Assembly: GCF_009728735.1 (NCBI RefSeq) | Contig: NZ_CP024636.1 | Location: 2,513,754 to 2,577,753, forward strand | Source of the DNA: Pantoea phytobeneficialis | Lineage (GTDB): Bacteria > Pseudomonadota > Gammaproteobacteria > Enterobacterales > Enterobacteriaceae | Reading direction: 5' to 3' | Length of the DNA: 64,000 bases | Part shown: piece after piece, positions 16,714 through 24,573 of the stretch | Layout: every line of letters begins with the position of its first letter | Position numbering within the stretch: the stretch's first letter is position 1 | The notes under the pieces: generated by a model | What the model was told of the DNA's origin: nothing | Seen by the model: the letters and a program-made list of their open reading frames with translations, nothing else | Database searches by the model: none | Position numbers and translations under genes: made by a program

Positions 16714-17418
16714 ATGACTTATTGTGTGGCAATGCGTTTATCATCAGGGATGATTTTTGTTTCCGACTCACGCACCAACGCGGGCGTCGACCATATTTCG
16801 TCGTTTCGTAAGTTGCATGTGTTTCAGGTGGATGATGAACGCACGTTGGTGCTGCAAAGCGCTGGCAACCTCGCCACCACGCAAAGCGTGATGAGCCTGC
16901 TGCGACGCGGTAATGATGACAGCGACCAGCCCAATCTGCTCAACGGGAAATCGTTGTATGACATTGCGTTACTGGTGGGCGAAACGCTGCGCGAAGTGAT
17001 CAAGCGCGATGGTGAAGAGTTTGGCGGCACGCTGCTGCTGGGTGGACAGATCCGTGGCGAAGAGCCGCGGCTGTTCCAAATCTATCCGCAGGGGAATTTT
17101 ATTGAAGCCAGCGTCGATACCCCGTATTTCCAGATTGGCGAAAGCAAATACGGCAAACCGATCATTGACCGTGTGCTGCGCTACGAAACGCCGCTCAGCC
17201 AGGCGATGCAGTGCGCGCTGATTTCGATGGATTCGACCCTGGCGAGTAATATCTCGGTCGGGTTGCCGCTGGATGTGATGATCTATCACAGCGACAGTTT
17301 CAGCGACAACGAGCAGTACCATATCACTGACCAGCACCCCTATTTTTCACAGATCCGCCAGCTATGGAGCAAGGGGCTGCTCAGCGTGTTCTCGCAGCTC
17401 CCGCCGCTGAAATTGTAG
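16714..17418 (+). CDS. Anbu, proteasome beta-subunit-like peptidase
   Basis: 234 residues beginning MTYCVAMRLSSGMIFVSDSRTN. After removal of Met the N-terminal Thr is in the place of the proteasome nucleophile, with Asp17 (SDSRTN) and a Lys near 32 (FRKLHV) as its usual partners. GGTLLLGGQIRG and SMDSTLASNISVGLPLDV are typical of Anbu (ancestral beta subunit, COG3484). Anbu forms open helical or ring assemblies in other bacteria; its substrate is not known. AGG lies 7 nt before ATG 16714, preferred over the GTG at 16708. It is the last gene of the operon, followed by a REP-like pair. Confidence 0.9.
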   Translation: MTYCVAMRLSSGMIFVSDSRTNAGVDHISSFRKLHVFQVDDERTLVLQSAGNLATTQSVMSLLRRGNDDSDQPNLLNGKSLYDIALLVGETLREVIKRDGEEFGGTLLLGGQIRGEEPRLFQIYPQGNFIEASVDTPYFQIGESKYGKPIIDRVLRYETPLSQAMQCALISMDSTLASNISVGLPLDVMIYHSDSFSDNEQYHITDQHPYFSQIRQLWSKGLLSVFSQLPPLKL

Positions 17419-17430
17419 TTCCTGCCAACA

Positions 17431-17472
17431 AGCGCGATAAATCGGTGCTGTAGCGGAGCGATTTATCGCGCG
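17431..17472. repeat. REP-like repeat, imperfect inverted pair
   Basis: GCGCGATAAATCG and an inverted AGCGATTTATCGCGC stand 8-10 nt apart after the Anbu gene. The pair is a degraded version of the window-wide palindrome and could end operon transcription. Confidence 0.65.
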
Positions 17473-17561
17473 TCTGTTAAACCTGATAACGACGTTCATA
17501 AATCTGAAAACAAGCCGTTTTACCTTCGGGGCGATAACCGCTCCCTATAAGAAGGTGAACA

Positions 17562-19268
17562 ATGTTTTCTGTTGATCAGGTTCTCAATACTTACTGGCCG
17601 GGCTTCCAGGCGGCGGGATGGCAAAAACGCCTGCTGAAATGGGCGCTGCGTGAACACGAATTCCAACAATTTGCCGCTCGCTATCGCCACCTGCAAGGGG
17701 TGGACATGGTGGAGCAGGTGCTGGAGCACCTTGATGTGCGCTGCGAGTTAAGCGAGCGCGATCTGGAGCAAATTCCTTCTCATGGCCCGGTGGTGATTAT
17801 GGCTAACCACCCCCTGGGCGCGCTGGATGGTCTGGCGCTGCTGGCTGCGGTATCGCAGGTCAGGCGCGATGTGAAAATTGTCGCTAACCGCATGCTGATG
17901 ATGCTGGAACCGCTGAATAACCTGATGCTGCCGGTGGATAACATGGGCAACCGCACCAGTCGTGAGCAGTTGACGCGTATGCAGCAGCATCTCGACAATC
18001 AGGGCGTACTGATTGTTTTCCCGGCAGGGGAAGTTTCACGTCTGACCACCCGTGGCGTGCGCGATCGCCGCTGGCATCACAGTTTCCTGCGCCTTGCCGC
18101 CCGTGCCCGTGCTCCGCTGGTGCCGGTGCATGTGGTGGGGCGTAACAGCGCGGCTTTTTATGCCGTCAGCCAGATTGCCCAGCCGCTGGCCTTGCTGATG
18201 CTGGTGCGTGAGATGTTTCGCCAGCGTGGTTCGCGTATCAAGCTGCATATCGGTGAGCAGATCCCCTTTGCGCACTGGCACGACGGCCACACGCCAGGTA
18301 AAGAGCTGGCGAAGCGGCTGCGCAAGCATCTGTACCGTATCAGTCAGGGACGACGTGGCCTGTTTCAGACCGAGGCAGCCATCGCTCGCCCGGAAGATCG
18401 TGCTGAGCTGAGAAAAGCGTTGCTGGAGAGCGAGCGGCTCGGCACCTTGCCGGATGGTAAGCAGATCTACCTGTGGCGGCGCAACGGCGCAAGTTGGGTG
18501 CCGTTGTTGCGAGAACTGGGCCGCCTGCGTGAAATTGCTTTCCGCGCGGTAGGCGAGGGCAGCGGCCGACGACGTGACCTGGATAAGTACGATGATGATT
18601 ACTATCACCTGATTTTGTGGGATGACGCCGAGCTGGAGATTGTGGGCGCGTACCGTTTTATTCCGGGGGGAGAGCAGCTGGAGCGGCGCGGCCTGGAAGG
18701 GATCTACAGCGACAGCCTGTTTCATTATGACGAACGTATGCTGCCGATAATTCGCCAGGGACTGGAGCTGGGACGCAGCTTTATCCAACCCGCTTACTGG
18801 GGCAAACGGGGTCTGGATTACCTGTGGATGGGGATTGGTGCCTATATCGCCCGCTACCCGGAAACCCGTTATCTGTTTGGCCCGGTCTCGATCTCCGGCG
18901 GGATGCCGCTGGCGGCCCGCGACCTGCTGGTGGCGTTTTATCGCCTCTATTTCCCGACCGAGCTGCCGCTGGCAACATCGCGTCGTCCCTATCCGGCTTC
19001 GCTACCGGAAGTGCTGGCGCAGTTTACTGGCGACAATTACCAGGAAGATTTACGCCGCCTGAAGCATCTGCTTGCCAACCTCGGTACCGCTATTCCGACG
19101 CTGTACAAGCAATACTCGGAACTGTGCGAACCGGGTGGAGTGCAGTTTATTGATTTCGGTAGCGACCCCGATTTTAACCATTGCATCGATGGCCTGGTGT
19201 TGGTCGACCTGACGCGCGTCAAAGCCGCACGTTATGAGCGCTATATCGCGATGCATCTGGTCCCGTAG
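17562..19268 (+). CDS. olsF: Two-domain acyltransferase, OlsF-like (ornithine lipid synthesis)
   Basis: 568 residues. The N-terminal half (about 60-280) is a PlsC-type acyltransferase with ANHPLGALDG and FPAGEVSRL. The C-terminal half (about 300-560) is a GNAT-like OlsB/hemolysin-type acyltransferase (IVGAYRFIPG, FIQPAYWGKRGLDYLWMGIGAYI, LFGPVSISG). A fusion in this order is known from Serratia OlsF, which N-acylates ornithine and then O-acylates the product to make ornithine lipid, a phosphorus-free membrane lipid. GAAGGTG precedes the ATG. The TAG stop comes from a REP-like repeat. Alternative: another lysophospholipid acyltransferase of the putative hemolysin group; the fused C-terminal domain favours OlsF. 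Confidence 0.75.
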   Translation: MFSVDQVLNTYWPGFQAAGWQKRLLKWALREHEFQQFAARYRHLQGVDMVEQVLEHLDVRCELSERDLEQIPSHGPVVIMANHPLGALDGLALLAAVSQVRRDVKIVANRMLMMLEPLNNLMLPVDNMGNRTSREQLTRMQQHLDNQGVLIVFPAGEVSRLTTRGVRDRRWHHSFLRLAARARAPLVPVHVVGRNSAAFYAVSQIAQPLALLMLVREMFRQRGSRIKLHIGEQIPFAHWHDGHTPGKELAKRLRKHLYRISQGRRGLFQTEAAIARPEDRAELRKALLESERLGTLPDGKQIYLWRRNGASWVPLLRELGRLREIAFRAVGEGSGRRRDLDKYDDDYYHLILWDDAELEIVGAYRFIPGGEQLERRGLEGIYSDSLFHYDERMLPIIRQGLELGRSFIQPAYWGKRGLDYLWMGIGAYIARYPETRYLFGPVSISGGMPLAARDLLVAFYRLYFPTELPLATSRRPYPASLPEVLAQFTGDNYQEDLRRLKHLLANLGTAIPTLYKQYSELCEPGGVQFIDFGSDPDFNHCIDGLVLVDLTRVKAARYERYIAMHLVP

Positions 19269-19335
19269 CGGCGCGATTTATCGCGCAGGTTTTTCCCACG
19301 TCACGCACGTATGGCGCGATAAATCGCGCCACTAC
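19265..19335. repeat. REP-like repeat, inverted pair
   Basis: GTAGCGGCGCGATTTATCGC at 19265-19284 supplies the olsF-like stop codon; an inverted copy (GGCGCGATAAATCGCGCC, about 19313-19330) follows after 27 nt. The remaining DNA to 19574 shows no gene and should contain the promoter of the PAS-GGDEF-EAL gene. Confidence 0.8.
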
Positions 19336-19574
19336 GAATTTGTGTCGTTTTCAGTGGATGTCACGGTGCTGTCATCTGAATGCCGTCAACACAATGTAAT
19401 TCATTGCGTATCCCACTGAACAATTTCTCGCCACTGCCGATAACCAAATTACCAACTTTCGCCTGTAAGCTGATAGCGCTTGTCAACGCTGCGTATTTGC
19501 TATTAAGTCTGCAGAGCAATTAAGAATTTTCCTGGGTTACCAGGTGACATCAGGCCAGCAATAGGCAAATAAAA

Positions 19575-22424
19575 ATGGATAATAATTCTGACGTCATGTA
19601 CCGCTTGCTTGTGCAAAGCGTGCTTGATTACGCCATTTACATGCTCAAGCCGGACGGTACGGTAGCGAGCTGGAACGCTGGCGCACAACGCGCCAAGGGC
19701 TACACCGCTGAAGAAATTATCGGCAAGAATTTCGCGCTGTTTTACAGTGAAGACGATCGTAAAAATGGTGCACCGCTGCGTGGCTTAGCCAATGCCACCG
19801 CCACCGGACGTTTTGAGACTGAAGGCTGGCGTTACCGCAAAGATGGCAGCGCCTTTTGGGCGCATGTGATTATTGATGCGATCCGCGATCAATATGGCGA
19901 GCTGCTCGGCTTTGCCAAAATCACCCGTGATTGTACCCAGCAACAGGAGCAACAACGCAGGCAGCGTGAGCAGGAAGAACGGTTCCGCCTGCTGGTGGAG
20001 GGTGTCACCGATTACGCCATCTATATGCTGGATCTGGACGGCAACGTCGAAAATTGGAATGCCGGTGCGCAACGCGCCAAAGGGTATGTCGCGGAAGAGA
20101 TCGTCGGACAGAATTTTTCACGCTTTTACAGCGCACAGGATCGCCTCAACCATATCCCGGAGAAGAACCTCGGTATCGCGTTTAAAACCGGGCGTTTTGA
20201 AGATGAAGGCTGGCGTTATCGTAAGGATGGCAGTGCCTTTTGGGCGCATGTGATTATCGATGCCATCCGTGATGATGCCGGCAAGTTGATCGGCTACGCC
20301 AAAATTACCCGTGACTGCACCGAACAACAGGCGTTACTGCGCGCCCAGCGTGAGCAGGAAAAAACCTTTCGGCTGTTGGTCACCGGGGTGCGGGATTACG
20401 CCATTTACATGCTGGATGTGCAGGGGCGGGTGGTGAACTGGAATGCCGGGGCGCAACGGGCGAAAGGCTATCGTTCCGAAGAGATTGTCGGCCAGCATTT
20501 TTCGGTGTTCTACGGTGCACAGGAGCGCCAGTCGAAAGCGCCGGATGCCAACCTGGGTATCGCGCTGAAAACCGGTCGCTTTGAGGATGAGGGCTGGCGT
20601 TATCGTAAGGACGGCTCCGCCTTCTGGGCGCATGTGGTGATCGATGCGATCCACAATGAAGAAGGCCGACTGATTGGCTTTGCAAAAATCACCCGTGATG
20701 TGACTGAACGTCGTGAACATGAGCAGCAGTTGCTGCGTGCACGGGATTTGGCCGAAGCGCAGAGCGCCAAAGCCTCTGAGCTGTCGAAATTCCTCGACAC
20801 CATCATTACCCATATCCCGTCGTGTGTGATTGTTGAAGACGCCATCACCCGTGAAATTCTGATGGTCAACGACAAAGCCGAGCAGTTGTTCGGCATCAAC
20901 AAGTTATTGATCATGCATAAACGGCCGCATGAATGTATGTCGGCAGAGCTGAGTGATTACTTCAACAGCCTGGCGGATATTGCCCTGCGCAGTGAAGGTA
21001 TCCATACACGCGAGCAACTGTTGCTGACGGCGGGCGGCGAGCGCATTCTGCATACCCGCGCCACCACTATCGCCGGAAAAGATCTGCGGCAGAACTTCGT
21101 GATGCTGATTGTGGAGGACGTGACCGACCAGCGTGAAGCGGATGCGCGTATTCACCATATGGCGCACCACGACAACCTGACCAGCCTGCCCAACCGCATT
21201 CTGTTCCGCCAGAAACTGAGTGAGGCACTGCGCGCGGATACACAGGGCGGGTATATCACCGCCACGCTGTGTCTCGATCTCGATAACTTCAAAAACGTCA
21301 ACGATGCGCTGGGCCATCAGATTGGTGATGACCTGTTGCGTACGGTGGCTAAGCGTTTGCGGAATGTATTGCGGGATCACGACACCCTGGCACGTATTGG
21401 CGGTGATGAGTTTGCGATTGTGCTGCCTGGCATTCGTAACGCCGATGAAGGCGCCGTGGTAGCGCAGCGACTGATTGAAGCGATTCGTCCTCCGGTCAAT
21501 CTGGAGGGACATAATCTGTCAGTCGGGCTGAGCGTCGGGATTGCGCTGAGTTCACAGGCCGCTAACACGCCGGAACATATGCTGCGCTGCGCTGATATGG
21601 CGCTGTACGAAGCCAAACGTAATGGCCGAAATCGTTATGAGCATTTCACGCTGGAGATGGATGACCTGGCGCGGAGTCGCCGGGTGATCGAGAACGATCT
21701 GCGCGATGCGATTAGCGGACGTCAGCTCAAGCTCTACTATCAGCCGATCACCGATGGTGATGAGAAAGGGATCATTGGCTATGAAGCGCTGATGCGCTGG
21801 CATCACCCGATCAAAGGGTTGATCATGCCGAACGATTTTATCCCGATCGCCGAAGAAACCGGTCTGATCCATCTGCTGGGGGCGTACGCGCTGTATGAAG
21901 CCTGTCGTGAAGCAGCAAGCTGGGAAGGGGACCAATCGGTGTCGGTTAACCTGTCGCCGTTGCAGTTCAAAAACAGCTCGTTGGTATCGGTGGTAGAAGG
22001 CGCGTTGCGTGAGTCCGGACTGGCACCGCATCGTCTTGAGGTGGAGATCACCGAATCGGTGTTGCTGGATGATACCCTCGGTAATATTCGTACTCTGCAA
22101 AGTCTGAAAGCGCTGGGCGTGCAAATTGCGCTGGACGATTTCGGCACGGGTTATTCATCTCTCAGCTACCTGCGGTCCTTCCCGTTCGACAAAATCAAAA
22201 TCGACAAGTCGTTTATCAGCGATATGGGTGACAGTCGTGAAGCGCTGGCGATTATCCGGGCTATCACCGGGATGAGCCGGAGTCTGGATATTCAGATCAC
22301 CGCAGAAGGGGTGGAGAGCAGCGAGCAGTTTGCCCGGTTGCGTGAAGAGGGTTGTACCCTGTTCCAGGGCTACCTTTTTGGTCGGCCGCAGCCTTCAGAG
22401 CTACGCTTAAAAACGCTGGAATAA
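19575..22424 (+). CDS. PAS(x4)-GGDEF-EAL cyclic-di-GMP protein
   Basis: 949 residues, soluble. Three near-identical PAS/PAC units (about 6-125, 132-252, 259-380; period about 126 residues) share DYAIYML, WNAGAQRAKGY, EEI(I/V)G, GWRYRKDGSAFWAHV and FAKITRD. A fourth, divergent PAS (about 400-520) is followed by GGDEF (intact near 609) and EAL (YEALMRWHHP near 736, NLSPLQF, EITES, LDDFGTGYSS, IKIDKSF, AEGVESSE). Both active sites and the inhibitory RxxD site (RDHD before LARIGGDEF) are present, so it may make or degrade cyclic-di-GMP, with product inhibition of synthesis. The ligand of the PAS repeats is unknown. The ribosome site is weak. Confidence 0.93.
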   Translation: MDNNSDVMYRLLVQSVLDYAIYMLKPDGTVASWNAGAQRAKGYTAEEIIGKNFALFYSEDDRKNGAPLRGLANATATGRFETEGWRYRKDGSAFWAHVIIDAIRDQYGELLGFAKITRDCTQQQEQQRRQREQEERFRLLVEGVTDYAIYMLDLDGNVENWNAGAQRAKGYVAEEIVGQNFSRFYSAQDRLNHIPEKNLGIAFKTGRFEDEGWRYRKDGSAFWAHVIIDAIRDDAGKLIGYAKITRDCTEQQALLRAQREQEKTFRLLVTGVRDYAIYMLDVQGRVVNWNAGAQRAKGYRSEEIVGQHFSVFYGAQERQSKAPDANLGIALKTGRFEDEGWRYRKDGSAFWAHVVIDAIHNEEGRLIGFAKITRDVTERREHEQQLLRARDLAEAQSAKASELSKFLDTIITHIPSCVIVEDAITREILMVNDKAEQLFGINKLLIMHKRPHECMSAELSDYFNSLADIALRSEGIHTREQLLLTAGGERILHTRATTIAGKDLRQNFVMLIVEDVTDQREADARIHHMAHHDNLTSLPNRILFRQKLSEALRADTQGGYITATLCLDLDNFKNVNDALGHQIGDDLLRTVAKRLRNVLRDHDTLARIGGDEFAIVLPGIRNADEGAVVAQRLIEAIRPPVNLEGHNLSVGLSVGIALSSQAANTPEHMLRCADMALYEAKRNGRNRYEHFTLEMDDLARSRRVIENDLRDAISGRQLKLYYQPITDGDEKGIIGYEALMRWHHPIKGLIMPNDFIPIAEETGLIHLLGAYALYEACREAASWEGDQSVSVNLSPLQFKNSSLVSVVEGALRESGLAPHRLEVEITESVLLDDTLGNIRTLQSLKALGVQIALDDFGTGYSSLSYLRSFPFDKIKIDKSFISDMGDSREALAIIRAITGMSRSLDIQITAEGVESSEQFARLREEGCTLFQGYLFGRPQPSELRLKTLE

Positions 22425-22431
22425 AACAAAT

Positions 22432-22455
22432 CGGCCCGCAATGCGGGCCGTTTTA
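22432..22455. terminator. Bidirectional intrinsic terminator
   Basis: CGGCCCGCAATGCGGGCCG (22432-22450) followed by TTTTAT, and by AAAACAAAT on the other side, gives a strong GC stem with U tracts on both strands. It separates the convergent GGDEF-EAL gene and ftnA. Confidence 0.85.
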
Positions 22456-22457
22456 TC

Positions 22458-22964
22458 TTATGCGCCGTGGCTTTCGGTATTCATACGGCCCAGATCTTTG
22501 TCGATCAGGAACAGGCCTTCACCTTTGCTGCCCACCAACGCCAGTTTATCCAGCACGGTTTTGAACAGCTTCTCTTCTTCATGCTGCTCCGCCACGTACC
22601 ATTGCAGGAAGTTGAAGGTGGAGTAATCCTGCGTGGTCATCGCCGCATGAGCCAGTTCATTGATTTTGCTGGTGATCAGCTTTTCATGATTTAACGTTTC
22701 TTCGAACAGTTCAGCCAGGGAGTTCCAGCTGACCGGCGGCGCCGCGATGCTGCCCAGTACTGGCAGAGAACCGGCATCGCTCAGGTAATCAAACAGGCGC
22801 TGCATATGTTCCATCTCTTCGCGAGAGTGCATTTTCAGGAAGGAGGCAGCCCCTTCAAAACCTTTGTCACTGCACCAGGCACTCATTTGCAGGTAGAGGT
22901 TGGCAGAGAAGAATTCCAGATTCAGTTGGTCATTCAGACGAGCAGTCATTTCAGCAGTTAACAT
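22458..22964 (-). CDS. ftnA: Ferritin
   Basis: 168 residues. A four-helix ferritin with ferroxidase ligands in [10 protein letters not shown] and [15 protein letters not shown], and E/Q residues of [16 protein letters not shown]. It stores iron as Fe(III) mineral in a 24-mer in the cytoplasm. It is very close to E. coli FtnA (shared [27 protein letters not shown]-like tail). AAGGAA lies upstream of ATG. It is monocistronic, with its promoter in the long AT-rich gap to the right; no Fur box could be pointed to with confidence. Confidence 0.93.
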   Translation of the reverse strand: MLTAEMTARLNDQLNLEFFSANLYLQMSAWCSDKGFEGAASFLKMHSREEMEHMQRLFDYLSDAGSLPVLGSIAAPPVSWNSLAELFEETLNHEKLITSKINELAHAAMTTQDYSTFNFLQWYVAEQHEEEKLFKTVLDKLALVGSKGEGLFLIDKDLGRMNTESHGA

Positions 22965-23142
22965 GGCTGATTCCTTTTTTAAATTTTTCAGGTGAGTGCG
23001 GTGAATTATGCATCAACCTATACTTTTTTGTGAAGTGATTTTCGTCAAAAAGTTGAATTTATCTTATTGATTATAAATGGAATTATTCAGGTTTTTGAAT
23101 GCGACCGATTCTCATTTTTGTCTTCTTTTCATTCGGATTTAT

Positions 23143-23159
23143 TGCACCATAATGATGCG
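23143..23159. promoter_or_regulatory. NtrC-like site upstream of yjiHG
   Basis: TGCACCATAATGATGCG keeps one full TGCACC arm and 4 of 6 bases of the other (GATGCG for GGTGCA) with the correct 5-nt spacing. It lies roughly 235 bp upstream of the predicted sigma-54 start point. Confidence 0.5.
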
Positions 23160-23353
23160 TCGAGGTTGCCTGTTTAGCGTGCACTCACTGCGTTATTGAT
23201 TTTATTTTCAGCGATCTGATTACCTGACGAAAATATTGATGTGAGAAATAAAGGCATCTGCGCTGAATTTCTTCAGGCAGAAAGATTGATATTTCGGTCA
23301 TTTAATTGTTACTGAACAAAATTAGCGCTTTCGCAATTAAAGAAAATTCCAGC

Positions 23354-23369
23354 TGGCATAAATCCTGCT
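23354..23369 (+). promoter_or_regulatory. Candidate sigma-54 promoter of yjiHG-M20 operon
   Basis: TGGCATAAATCCTGCT fits TGGCAC-N5-TTGCT with two substitutions at non-invariant positions; GG and GC are 10 nt apart. It lies 62 nt before the yjiH ATG. Confidence 0.55.
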
Positions 23370-23431
23370 TAGAACTTAGTTCCATATATTGCAACTGTCT
23401 GGTTAAAAAATAACGCCAGCAGGAGGGTTTT

Positions 23432-24100
23432 ATGTCTGAAGAAAAAATCATTGCTACCCATGAACGGGTGTCGGCGGGTATCGGCGGTTACGTCGCGTTG
23501 ATATTGGCCATTCTGTTTTTCTCCGGCTTATTTTATAAGGTGGACGGTTTTAGCTGGTTAGGGGCGTTTGATTTCACCACGCTGGGCGGCAGTTTCGGCA
23601 CCATGAAAGAATCGACCAATACCTTCCTCGGTGCCGGTGGCCTGAGCGCCAAAGCAGGCTTTCTGTTTGCGTTGTCGCTGGCCCCAACGGTGATGCTGGC
23701 GTTGGGCGTACTGGAGATCTTTACCCATTACGGTGCGATTCGCGCCGCGCACAAGTTGTTGACGCCGCTGCTGAAACCGTTGATGGGTTTGCCGGGTCGC
23801 TGTGGTCTGGCATTAATTACCGATCTGCAAAGTACCGATGCTGGCGCTGCATTAACCAAAGAGATGTACGACCAGCAACAGGTCAGCAAAAAAGACATCG
23901 TGGTGATGTCCGCCTGGCAATATTCCGGTGCCGGTTTGATCAATAACTATTTTGCTATCGGCTCGGCGTTGTTTGCTTCAATGACGGCTCCGATCATTAT
24001 TCCGCTGGTGTTAATGTTTGTTCTCAAATTCGTCGGTGCGGCTTTTGTCCGTTTCATGTTAAATAGTGTTTATAAAAAGGATTTTGCCGATGTCAAATAA
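23432..24100 (+). CDS. yjiH: YjiH family nucleoside-recognition membrane protein
   Basis: 222 residues with four to five hydrophobic segments. Family features are WLGAFDFTTLGGSFGTM, FLGAGGLSAKAGFLFALSLAPTVMLALG, GLPGRCGLALITDLQSTDAGAA and SAWQYSGAGLINNYF. It belongs to the Gate/nucleoside-recognition (spore maturation SpmA-like) superfamily and pairs with YjiG to form a putative inner-membrane transporter or channel; the substrate is unknown. In E. coli yjiH and yjiG accompany the isoaspartyl dipeptidase iadA; here an M20 peptidase takes that place. AGGAGG precedes the ATG. Confidence 0.88.
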   Translation: MSEEKIIATHERVSAGIGGYVALILAILFFSGLFYKVDGFSWLGAFDFTTLGGSFGTMKESTNTFLGAGGLSAKAGFLFALSLAPTVMLALGVLEIFTHYGAIRAAHKLLTPLLKPLMGLPGRCGLALITDLQSTDAGAALTKEMYDQQQVSKKDIVVMSAWQYSGAGLINNYFAIGSALFASMTAPIIIPLVLMFVLKFVGAAFVRFMLNSVYKKDFADVK

Positions 24101-24563
24101 TGCTCCGTCACGGGTGAATAATAACCCGTTCGATATTTTTATCGTGGGTGCGCGTAAAGGCTTCCATATCGCTATCCATAATCTGATGCCAAATGTGGTG
24201 ATGGCTTATGTGCTGGCGGAAGTGCTGAATCTGCTGGGCATTATGCAATTCCTCGGGCATCTCTTTGCCCCGGTGATGGGGCTGTTTGGCCTACCGGGGG
24301 AAGCCATTACTGTGTTGCTGACGGCCTGGTTATCCTCCTCGGCAGCAGTGGGGGTGGCAGTCAGTCTGCTGACCAAAGGGACTCTGAGCGGAGCGGATAT
24401 CACTATCCTGGCCCCGGCAATTTTCCTGATGGGATCACAGTTGCAATACATGGGTCGCCTGTTGGGTGTTGCCGATGTGCCGAAGAAATACTGGCCGCTG
24501 TTGATGCTGACCAGCATCATCAATGCGGTGATCGCCATGCTTGTGATGCGTTTTTTTGTTTAG
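24090..24563 (+). CDS. yjiG: YjiG family nucleoside-recognition membrane protein
   Basis: 157 residues from ATG 24090, which overlaps the yjiH stop by 11 nt and has AAAAGGA upstream; a longer frame from 24066 is less likely. It matches E. coli YjiG (153 aa) in NPFDIFIVGARKGFHIAIHNLMPNVVMAYVL, LFGLPGEAITVLLTAWLSSSAAVG and FLMGSQLQYMGRLLG. Four hydrophobic helices are visible. It is the SpmB-like partner of YjiH, and the coupling suggests equal amounts. Context with a peptidase suggests import of a peptide or N-acyl compound, but this is inferred only. Confidence 0.88.
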   Translation: MSNNAPSRVNNNPFDIFIVGARKGFHIAIHNLMPNVVMAYVLAEVLNLLGIMQFLGHLFAPVMGLFGLPGEAITVLLTAWLSSSAAVGVAVSLLTKGTLSGADITILAPAIFLMGSQLQYMGRLLGVADVPKKYWPLLMLTSIINAVIAMLVMRFFV

Positions 24564-24573
24564 GAGCTAACCG

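Larger units (their letters stand above)
22965..23431. other. AT-rich regulatory region between ftnA and yjiH
   Basis: 467 nt without an ORF. It holds the ftnA promoter (minus side) and, toward yjiH, an NtrC-like site (23143-23159) and a sigma-54-type promoter (23354-23369), listed separately. The stretch between those two is AT-rich with TTGAT repeats that could bind IHF, but no site fits the IHF pattern fully. Confidence 0.55.
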
